Part shown: positions 25,457 to 31,234 of the stretch, one piece after another
Numbering within the stretch: position 1 is the first letter of the stretch
Layout of the letters: every line of letters begins with the position of its first letter
Assembly (NCBI GenBank): GCA_946613195.1
Contig: CAMOFE010000006.1
Span: forward strand, 1-35,834
DNA from: an uncultured Alphaproteobacteria bacterium
Lineage (GTDB): Bacteria > Pseudomonadota > Alphaproteobacteria > Rs-D84
DNA length: 35,834 bases
Reading direction: 5' to 3'
The notes under the pieces: model-generated
Seen by the model: the letters and a program-made list of their open reading frames with translations, nothing else
Told to the model about the DNA's origin: nothing
The model's database searches: none
Made by a program: the position numbers and the translations under genes

Positions 25457-25491
25457 AGTGAACAGTGAATAATGAATAGTTAATAGTGTTT
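25457..25491. repeat. 7-base repeat array (GAATAAT type)
   Basis: In-phase units at 25460-25487: GAACAGT, GAATAAT, GAATAGT, TAATAGT, preceded by AGT. Same unit family as 8198-8225. Confidence 0.65.
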
Positions 25492-25498
25492 GGATTTT

Positions 25499-25789
25499 TT
25501 ATTCCCCATTTGCCACGCGTTCGCGGAATTCGGCACTGGGGCGGAAAGACACCACACGGCGCGCAGATATAACCGCCGGCACGCCCGTTTTTGGATTGCG
25601 TCCCATACGCGCAGATTTATTCAGAATCTTGAAACTGCCCAGGCCCGCAAATTTCACTTCTTCGCCATTAACCAATGATTCACCAATTTCATCAAAAATA
25701 ACATCAATCAATTTATATGCATCCGCAGTTGTTAAACCAAAGCGTTCACGCAATCTGTTTGCAAAATCGTTTCTTGTAACCGTCGCCAT
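25499..25789 (-). CDS. ihfA: Integration host factor subunit alpha-like DNA-bending protein
   Basis: 96 residues of the HU/IHF fold. Key parts are FANRLRERFGLTTADAYKLI, FAGLGSFKIL, the DNA-wrapping arm MGRNPKTGVPAVISARRVV with the minor-groove Pro in NPKTG, and FRPSAEFRERV. Length and the arm resemble IhfA more than HU, but the N-terminus is diverged. AGAGGTGA precedes the start and a consensus promoter lies upstream. It would work as a heterodimer with an IhfB not seen here, or as a homodimer. Confidence 0.8.
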   Translation of the reverse strand: MATVTRNDFANRLRERFGLTTADAYKLIDVIFDEIGESLVNGEEVKFAGLGSFKILNKSARMGRNPKTGVPAVISARRVVSFRPSAEFRERVANGE

Positions 25790-25819
25790 AATATCACCTC
25801 TTGCTGTATATCAATGCGT

Positions 25820-25871
25820 ATTATACAAGGCACGAATAGAACTTGCAATATTAAAATAAGCAGAATAAAAT
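25820..25871. promoter_or_regulatory. Divergent ihfA and tRNA-Arg promoters sharing one -35 box
   Basis: The palindrome TTGCAA (25843-25848) reads the same on both strands. Leftward: 17 bases to TATAAT (25825-25820) for ihfA. Rightward: 17 bases to TAAAAT (25866-25871) for tRNA-Arg. Confidence 0.7.
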
Positions 25872-25882
25872 ACTTGCAATTC

Positions 25883-25958
25883 GTCCCCATAGTTCAACCG
25901 GATAGAATAGAGGTTTCCTAAACCTTTGATACAGGTTCAAGTCCTGTTGGGGATGCCA
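25883..25958 (+). tRNA. tRNA-Arg (anticodon CCT)
   Basis: A 76-base cloverleaf: acceptor GTCCCCA/TGGGGAT (first pair G-U), D arm with AGTTCAACCGGATAGAAT, anticodon loop TTCCTAA (CCT, reading AGG), T stem ACAGG/CCTGT with loop TTCAAGT, discriminator G and encoded CCA. Confidence 0.95.
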
Positions 25959-25965
25959 AGAATAT

Positions 25966-25993
25966 AAAAATCCAGCATTTGCTGGATTTTTAT
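25966..25993 (+). terminator. Intrinsic terminator of tRNA-Arg
   Basis: AAAAATCCAGCA-TT-TGCTGGATTTTTATT; the hairpin is identical to 9491-9508. A 7-base repeat array follows. Confidence 0.88.
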
Positions 25994-25996
25994 TAA

Positions 25997-26045
25997 AGAG
26001 CAAAGAGCAGAGAGCACAGAGCAATGTTGTGAAAGAGTAAAGGCA
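25997..26045. repeat. 7-base repeat array (AGAGCAN type)
   Basis: Four exact-phase units at 25997-26024: AGAGCAA, AGAGCAG, AGAGCAC, AGAGCAA, then decaying copies up to the nth stop codon. Confidence 0.7.
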
Positions 26046-26702
26046 CTAAACCGTTTTATCACTTGCATTGCAGAAATGCGCAACTGGGCATTCGGCACAT
26101 TTTGGGCGCAGCGCGCGACAAACATATCGCCCATGCAGTACCATTACATGATTCACAATCGCGTGATATTTTGCAGGAATTTTTTTTAATAATTCTGTTT
26201 CTACTTTTTCGGGCGTATTTGCGTTTTCCCCAACCCATCCATAACGATGTGCATTACGAAACACATGCGTATCAACGCCGATATTTGGCGCCCCCCACAA
26301 CACATTCATTATAACATTTGCGGTCTTTTGCCCAACGCCCGGCAATTTCATCAAGGCATCACGATTATGATATTTTTGTGGAAATTTATAATTAATATCA
26401 TCTGCCCCATCATCATTCATCAAAACGCACGATAACCCAATTATTGAACGTGCCTTGTTATTAAAAAAAGAAATTTGCGAAATATATTTTTTAATCCCAA
26501 ACTCCCCCAGCGCAACCATTTTTTCAGGCGTGTCGGCCACCGCAAACAACGCAGGTGTTACTTCGTTAACCTTTTTATCGGTTGCCTGGGCAGACAAGAT
26601 AACCGCCACAGCAAATGTAAATTCGTTTGTGTGCAATAATTCTGTACGGATATCCATATTTATGGATTGTGGTACACAATCAAAATATTGCTGTGGCGTC
26701 AT
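26046..26702 (-). CDS. nth: Endonuclease III
   Basis: DNA glycosylase/AP lyase that removes oxidised pyrimidines. 218 residues, normal length. Helix-hairpin-helix LPGVGQKTANVIM with the catalytic Lys, GVDTHVFRNAHR with the catalytic Asp, and the C-terminal iron-sulfur loop C-x6-C-x2-C-x5-C (CRALRPKCAECPVAHFC). The start overlaps the upstream stop as ATGA, so it is coupled to the Cys-rich gene and belongs to the ileS transcription unit. The stop is TAG, within the decaying heptamer array. Confidence 0.95.
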   Translation of the reverse strand: MTPQQYFDCVPQSINMDIRTELLHTNEFTFAVAVILSAQATDKKVNEVTPALFAVADTPEKMVALGEFGIKKYISQISFFNNKARSIIGLSCVLMNDDGADDINYKFPQKYHNRDALMKLPGVGQKTANVIMNVLWGAPNIGVDTHVFRNAHRYGWVGENANTPEKVETELLKKIPAKYHAIVNHVMVLHGRYVCRALRPKCAECPVAHFCNASDKTV

Positions 26703-27076
26703 TGTGCTTTTAACTCTTCTAATTTAGCATCGCAAAATTCATTACAAAACGGCTGACAATCTTTTTCAGACTCGTCTAATTCATAATCAAGATGTTTTAT
26801 TTCATTACTAGAAAAAGTATAATGTTTGTCGCCGATTGTTATATTACAATCACACAACCATTCTAATGTACTGGTACAAGATGCAATTGTATCTAAATTA
26901 CGACAATGCGCCGTGTATTCTGTTCTGCAATTTTTATCCGTTTCTGTTGATTGTGTTTGCCAATAACAGAAACGAATACCAAACAATGGCACGCATTTAT
27001 TAGTATTATACATATAATACCCAACAGCGACCACAAAACATAATACTATAACAATCAACAACAAAAACTTTTTCAT
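26699..27076 (-). CDS. Membrane-anchored Cys-rich periplasmic protein, unknown
   Basis: 125 residues. One N-terminal hydrophobic helix (FLLLIVIVLCFVVAVGYYMY) is followed by a soluble domain with ten Cys, enough for five disulfides, including CDC and QPFCNEFC pairs. No family recognised. It lies three bases after the ileS stop and overlaps nth by ATGA, so it is a real translated gene. Disulfide formation would link it to the CPHC protein at 12083, which is speculation. Confidence 0.7.
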   Translation of the reverse strand: MKKFLLLIVIVLCFVVAVGYYMYNTNKCVPLFGIRFCYWQTQSTETDKNCRTEYTAHCRNLDTIASCTSTLEWLCDCNITIGDKHYTFSSNEIKHLDYELDESEKDCQPFCNEFCDAKLEELKAQ

Positions 27077-27079
27077 CTT

Positions 27080-30000
27080 TTATGCCTTTTGTACAGATAT
27101 TGCGAATGCATAGCCTTCTATATCGGTTTCATATTCGCCCACGCCGACCGACATTTCGCGTATCAGCGCATCACGCATAATCCGTTTTTTATGCGTATCA
27201 ATCGCCGCCATTAATGCAGGATCGCCTGAATATGTCATCGTTATACGGTCAGACACATCCAAACCCGCCACTTTACGTGTATCTTGGATAAATCGCAACG
27301 CATCATTCGCCAAACCTTCGGCAACCAGGTCGGCTGTTATATCTGTATCCAGCACCACAACCGCCGTATTATCTGGCAATGCCGCACCCGATACACCATC
27401 ACGCACCGTCAGACGATTCTCAAACTCATCAGGGTTCAATTCATTTGCGCCCACAACCAGTTTATCGCCACGCATTTCATAATCGCCGCGTTTCACCGCC
27501 GGTATGATATCTTTTAACGCACCACCCAGACGCGCGCCAATCTTTGGTGTTATCAAGTACACAAAACCGTCCGCGACAGCATCAAAGTTCGGTTGAAATT
27601 CTATATGCTTTACATTTAATTCATCACTGATAATGTCTGCATATTCTGGCATATTTGCGCCTGCAACAACTAATTTATTTAATGGCAGACGATTACGCAA
27701 TTTATATTGTTCACGCAACTGTTTTCCAACCGACACCACTGATTGCACACGCCGCATATCCGCAACTATCTTTTCATCCACCATACCTGCGGTTGGGAAA
27801 GTTGTCAAATGCACAGATTCTGCGCCTGTCAGATTCTTGTAAATATATTCCGACACAAACGGTGCGAATGGTGCCAAACAGCGACACAATTCACACAATA
27901 CAAAGTGTAATGTATCAAATGCGCCCTGCTCTTCATCCCAGAAACGCGCACGACATCTGCGAATGTACCAGTTGTTTAATATATCCAAGAATCGCACAAA
28001 TTCTTTAATCGCGACATCTGGTTTATATTCATCCAACGCACGCCCCACAACACCAATCAAAACATTCAATTCAGAAGTGATGTATTTATCTAATACATTG
28101 CTATCTGCTATTTGCGCATTGCTCTTTGCAACAACGCCACCTGCATTTGCGTACAATGTAAAGAAGTGATACGCATTCCACAGTGGTGTCAGAATTGTTT
28201 TGATGGTTTCGCCAAAAACTTTGCCTTCTTTATCAACAGGCACTGGTTCGGCTTTCATAAAATTACTGCCCAAGATAAACAGTCGCACCGCATCTGCGCC
28301 ATATGTTTCCAGTTGTTGCGTTGGGTCAACAAAATTCCCCAATGATTTAGAAAACTTGCGCTTGTTTTCATCAACAACCATACCATTTGCAGATACCATA
28401 CGAAATGCAGGTTTATCAAACAACGCAACCGCCATAATCATCAAATGATAAAACCAGCCACGTGTTTGATCTTGCCCTTCTATGATATAATCAGCAGGGA
28501 AAGTCGCAGCAAATTTATCTTGATTCTCAAACGGGTAATGCAGTGATGCAAACGGCATAGAACCCGATTCAAACCAGCAATCTAAAACATCTGGGATACG
28601 TTTCCAACCATCACGAGTCAACGCATCCAATGTTGGTCTGTGTAAATCGTCTATTTTCGTGCCAAAGAATTCTTCTATTTCCGCGATTGAACCAAATATT
28701 TTATATTCCCCGTTCCGTTCCCAAATTGGCAATGGCACACCCCAGAAACGATTTCTGGATATTCCCCACGGACGCGCATTTTCAATCCATGACAAGAAAC
28801 GATTACCCGCCGATGTCCATATTGTCTGCTCTTTGGTTATTTCAACCAAGCGTTCACGAATTTTTGGAACATCAACATACCACGCATCTGTTGCGCGATA
28901 AATCAGTTTTTCTTTGCTGCGCGGTCCAAATGGATAACTGTGTTTATGTTGCGATTTTTGCACCAGTCGCCCATTGCTGCGCAACCAATCAATAATTTTT
29001 GGATTCGCAACAAATATGTTTTCACCCGCCCATTCTGTAACAGTTGAATCAAAATTACCATAATCATCAACATTCAGAATTACCGGGAATTGCGCATCAA
29101 TCGCCTTGGCAACGATATAGTCGTCTTCACCATATGCCGGCGCGATATGCACGATACCTGTACCATCACTGTCTGATACATAATCCCCAGAAATAATTGT
29201 GTACAATCCATGCCCCGCATCCGCCAGTTCTGTATAGTACGGGAATATTGGTTTATAATGTAATCCAACCAATTCAGCCCCACTAACCGTACCTAAATTT
29301 TCTGAATTTGCAAAAATTTTATCGTATGCTTTTAATCTGCTTTCTGCCAAGACATAGACATGTCCATCATCATGTTTCATACGAACATAACGCATATTCT
29401 TGTTAACCGCCAACGCAGAATTTGCCGGCAAAGTCCATGGTGTTGTTGTCCATGCTATTGCACGGTCACCATTTTCCATCTCAAACCAAACTGTAACTGT
29501 GTCATCGGTAATATCTTGGTATTCGGACGATGCCTCGGAATTAGATAAAACAGTACCTAATTTCCAATCGTATGGATTAACCTTAAAGTCTTTGTATAAT
29601 AAACCCTTGGTATGCAGTTCTTTAATTGCCCAAATCACAGATTCCATAAAGTTTTTATCCATTGTGCGATAGCCATAATTATCGCCACCATCAACCCAGC
29701 GTCCCAGACGCTCAAAATATCGTAACCATTCATTAGAATATGTCATAACATCCGTCCGGCACATATCACAGAATGCGCCAATACCGTCTGATGCAACAAT
29801 ATCTTTGGCACTGCGTTTTTGTCTTTTTTCCACAGAATTTTCTGCGGGCAACCCATGGCAATCCCATCCCAACGCGCGTTCAACATAACGACCGCGCATT
29901 GTGTGGTAACGCGCGACCATATCTTTGACCGCCGACACACCCAAATGCCCCCAGTGTGGCAAACCATTTGCGAACGGTGGCCCATCATAGAACGAAAACG

Positions 30001-30121
30001 GATGTCCCAACTTGGTTGCGTTCAGACTTTTATGAAAAGTATCATTTTCCCGCCAAAACGCGATTATTTCATGTTCCAGTGCTGTAAAGTCTGCGCGTGG
30101 TTCTGTTTTTGGGTATGCCAT
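27080..30121 (-). CDS. ileS: Isoleucine--tRNA ligase, type 2 (eukaryotic-like)
   Basis: Charges tRNA-Ile and edits Val. 1013 residues. The HIGH motif is HWGH (residues 56-59, in DGPPFANGLPHWGHLG), the CP1 editing domain has AIAWTTTPWTLPAN and GTGIVHIAPAYGEDD, and KMSKS appears as KFSKS near residue 588. HWGH, the RYVERALGWDCHGLPAE segment and the long C-terminal domain mark the IleS2 class, which tends to resist mupirocin. AGGAG lies 9 bases before the ATG. The gene is preceded by a leader peptide rich in Ile codons and a terminator (30150-30235), so expression is probably controlled by attenuation. Confidence 0.96.
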   Translation of the reverse strand: MAYPKTEPRADFTALEHEIIAFWRENDTFHKSLNATKLGHPFSFYDGPPFANGLPHWGHLGVSAVKDMVARYHTMRGRYVERALGWDCHGLPAENSVEKRQKRSAKDIVASDGIGAFCDMCRTDVMTYSNEWLRYFERLGRWVDGGDNYGYRTMDKNFMESVIWAIKELHTKGLLYKDFKVNPYDWKLGTVLSNSEASSEYQDITDDTVTVWFEMENGDRAIAWTTTPWTLPANSALAVNKNMRYVRMKHDDGHVYVLAESRLKAYDKIFANSENLGTVSGAELVGLHYKPIFPYYTELADAGHGLYTIISGDYVSDSDGTGIVHIAPAYGEDDYIVAKAIDAQFPVILNVDDYGNFDSTVTEWAGENIFVANPKIIDWLRSNGRLVQKSQHKHSYPFGPRSKEKLIYRATDAWYVDVPKIRERLVEITKEQTIWTSAGNRFLSWIENARPWGISRNRFWGVPLPIWERNGEYKIFGSIAEIEEFFGTKIDDLHRPTLDALTRDGWKRIPDVLDCWFESGSMPFASLHYPFENQDKFAATFPADYIIEGQDQTRGWFYHLMIMAVALFDKPAFRMVSANGMVVDENKRKFSKSLGNFVDPTQQLETYGADAVRLFILGSNFMKAEPVPVDKEGKVFGETIKTILTPLWNAYHFFTLYANAGGVVAKSNAQIADSNVLDKYITSELNVLIGVVGRALDEYKPDVAIKEFVRFLDILNNWYIRRCRARFWDEEQGAFDTLHFVLCELCRCLAPFAPFVSEYIYKNLTGAESVHLTTFPTAGMVDEKIVADMRRVQSVVSVGKQLREQYKLRNRLPLNKLVVAGANMPEYADIISDELNVKHIEFQPNFDAVADGFVYLITPKIGARLGGALKDIIPAVKRGDYEMRGDKLVVGANELNPDEFENRLTVRDGVSGAALPDNTAVVVLDTDITADLVAEGLANDALRFIQDTRKVAGLDVSDRITMTYSGDPALMAAIDTHKKRIMRDALIREMSVGVGEYETDIEGYAFAISVQKA

Positions 30122-30149
30122 ACTGTATTTCTCCTATTTTTAAGTTATT

Positions 30150-30177
30150 AAATAAAAACGGGCGCGATATGCGCCCC
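30150..30177 (-). terminator. Attenuator terminator in the ileS leader
   Basis: Minus strand GGGCGC-ATATC-GCGCCC, then G and TTTTTATTT. It sits between the leader ORF stop and the ileS Shine-Dalgarno. TGCGCTTT just upstream can pair with the 5' arm (GGGGCGCA, three G-U pairs) as a competing antiterminator. Confidence 0.75.
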
Positions 30178-30202
30178 AGCGACCGCCAAAGCGCAGCCCG
30201 GG

Positions 30203-30235
30203 TTATTTAATAATAATTATTGTTACCTGTTTCAT
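30203..30235 (-). CDS. ileS leader peptide (MKQVTIIIIK)
   Basis: ATG AAA CAG GTA ACA ATA ATT ATT ATT AAA TAA: ten residues with four consecutive Ile. The ATG is 10 bases after the -10 box, so it can be read leaderless. The frame is open four codons further (ATG at 30247) but that lies in the -10 box. The stop is 26 bases before the terminator stem. The arrangement matches leader peptides that sense charged tRNA. Confidence 0.65.
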   Translation of the reverse strand: MKQVTIIIIK

Positions 30236-30245
30236 TACATTGGGC

Positions 30246-30274
30246 ATTTTATACAGTATTTATTACAAAATCAA
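30246..30274 (-). promoter_or_regulatory. Promoter of the ileS leader
   Basis: Minus strand TTGATT (30274-30269), 17 bases, TAAAAT (30251-30246). The leader from here to ileS is about 120 bases. Confidence 0.65.
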
Positions 30275-30275
30275 C

Positions 30276-30301
30276 AAAAAATCGCCCTGTGGGCGATTTT
30301 T
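30276..30301. terminator. Bidirectional intrinsic terminator
   Basis: AAAAATCGCCC-TGT-GGGCGATTTTT. On the minus strand it ends the transcript of the 30541-30876 gene directly before the ileS promoter. Confidence 0.85.
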
Positions 30302-30426
30302 AGAGCAAAGAGCACAGATAAAACAGAGCACAAATATTGTGTGCGTATTATGCGCACAATATTAAATTGATGCGGGCATACGCCCGCATTCATTATTTGT
30401 TATCTGTGCTCTTTGCTCTGTGCTCT
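30302..30426. repeat. 7-base repeat arrays arranged as a branched inverted repeat
   Basis: Perfect 20-base arms at 30302-30321 and 30400-30419, both made of AGAGCAA/AGAGCAC heptamers. Between them lie a 12-bp stem-loop (30333-30363, AATATTGTGTGC / GCGCACAATATT, one G-U) and an 8-bp stem-loop (30370-30389, ATGCGGGC/GCCCGCAT). The whole can fold as a three-way junction. Confidence 0.75.
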
Positions 30427-30434
30427 AATAAATG

Positions 30435-30540
30435 TCCCGCCGGCGATTACTCGCGCGGCGGGCTGCTCCCTTCCTTCCGATAAACGGAAACTGATATATG
30501 CCCGGAATACCGCAACTGGGCGGCAATACACATGTCGGCG
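30435..30540 (-). other. GC-rich structured block downstream of a small gene
   Basis: Much richer in GC than its surroundings. On the minus strand it holds CCCGCCG...CGGCGGG (7 bp, with an inner GCG/CGC), TTCCG-TTTAT-CGGAA and CCGC-CCAGTT-GCGG hairpins and a GGAAGGAAGGGAG purine run. It could be a 3'-UTR element, a small RNA or the relic of a repeat; a 28-codon ORF in it is not convincing. Confidence 0.45.
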
Positions 30541-30876
30541 TTATGCCGCCATACGGGCAGACGAATCCGCATCACGCGAATTTGCGTCCATAATCTTTTT
30601 CGCTTCGGCAAAAACCATTTCTTTGACACGCAATGCCAACGCGCGTGTTTCTAAACTTTCTGCGGCGACATCAAAATTATCTGTACGAATTTGCAGGGAT
30701 ACATATGCACCAACCAATGATGGGCGGGATAAATCTTCTATTGAACGGGGGGCATTATTTTTACCAATTCCCAATTCATCACTAAGTGATATAATTTGCC
30801 GATCGCTGTTGACCCAAACCGTTGTTGTTAAGACTTGGTTCAATGCAATCATTATTTCTTTGATGTTTTTTGACAT
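30541..30876 (-). CDS. Small protein of unknown function
   Basis: 111 residues, no signal or membrane segment; helical by composition with a C-terminal helix LALRVKEMVFAEAKKIMDAN. No family recognised. The AGGAGGGG Shine-Dalgarno 7 bases before the ATG is among the strongest in the window, suggesting high expression. It has a long 5' region with a 12-bp palindrome and a structured 3' region. Confidence 0.65.
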   Translation of the reverse strand: MSKNIKEIMIALNQVLTTTVWVNSDRQIISLSDELGIGKNNAPRSIEDLSRPSLVGAYVSLQIRTDNFDVAAESLETRALALRVKEMVFAEAKKIMDANSRDADSSARMAA

Positions 30877-30920
30877 GTGTGTACCCCTCCTTTCATGGGT
30901 TTTGTAAAAATTTCCGCAGA

Positions 30921-30949
30921 TTTTGTAAATACACGATGTATTTACAAAA
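30921..30949. promoter_or_regulatory. 12-bp palindrome, candidate operator
   Basis: TTTTGTAAATAC-ACGAT-GTATTTACAAAA, perfect arms. A TTTTGTAAA half-site recurs at 30900. On the minus strand TTGTAA-16-CAAAAT and TTTACA-17-TACAAA can be read as promoters within it. Confidence 0.5.
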
Positions 30950-31189
30950 AGCCGTTTTAATTTTTATTTTCCTGTTTGTTTTTGGCGGAATTCCGGTTTT
31001 TCATCGGTTTTCCGGGCTTTTTTTGTCTTTTTCCCTTGTCTATACACATATGATAAAATAAAACCGATTCGCAGGTCAAGAAAAAAATATATGTTTGTAT
31101 GATAAAATATATATAATTATAATAAAAAACTTTCAGATAAAATTTAATTAATCAATTTATTCATCATATTTTATTCACAAATCAATTTA

Positions 31190-31216
31190 CAAAAAACACC
31201 TCATAATGAGGTGCTT
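31190..31216 (-). terminator. Intrinsic terminator of the 880-residue protein gene
   Basis: Minus strand CACCTCA-TTA-TGAGGTG followed by TTTTTT. Confidence 0.88.
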
Positions 31217-31234
31217 TTATTAATCAATTAATTA

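Larger units (their letters stand above)
30877..31234. other. 358-base AT-rich intergenic region
   Basis: No gene supported. For the minus-strand gene it holds TTGACC-18-TATCAT (about 31047-31076), a possible 15-codon ORF (MKNRNSAKNKQENKN) and the palindrome at 30921-30949. The part from 31077 to 31190 is simple AT-rich sequence; I see nothing else in it. Confidence 0.5.

Noticed and set aside
25457-26045. CRISPR array
   Set aside because: The 7-base units are contiguous without unique spacers and no cas genes are near.
30121-30274. T-box riboswitch upstream of ileS
   Set aside because: No T-box sequence or specifier stem; the leader is too short, and the Ile-codon ORF fits ribosome-mediated attenuation better.
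30447-30540. 28-codon ORF in the GC-rich block on the minus strand
   Set aside because: No SD before its ATG; the sequence is explained by hairpins, so it is described as a structured block.
30870-31061. Possible 63-residue membrane peptide on the plus strand
   Set aside because: No ribosome site or promoter; it lies across the promoter region of the opposite gene and its hydrophobicity follows from T-rich DNA.
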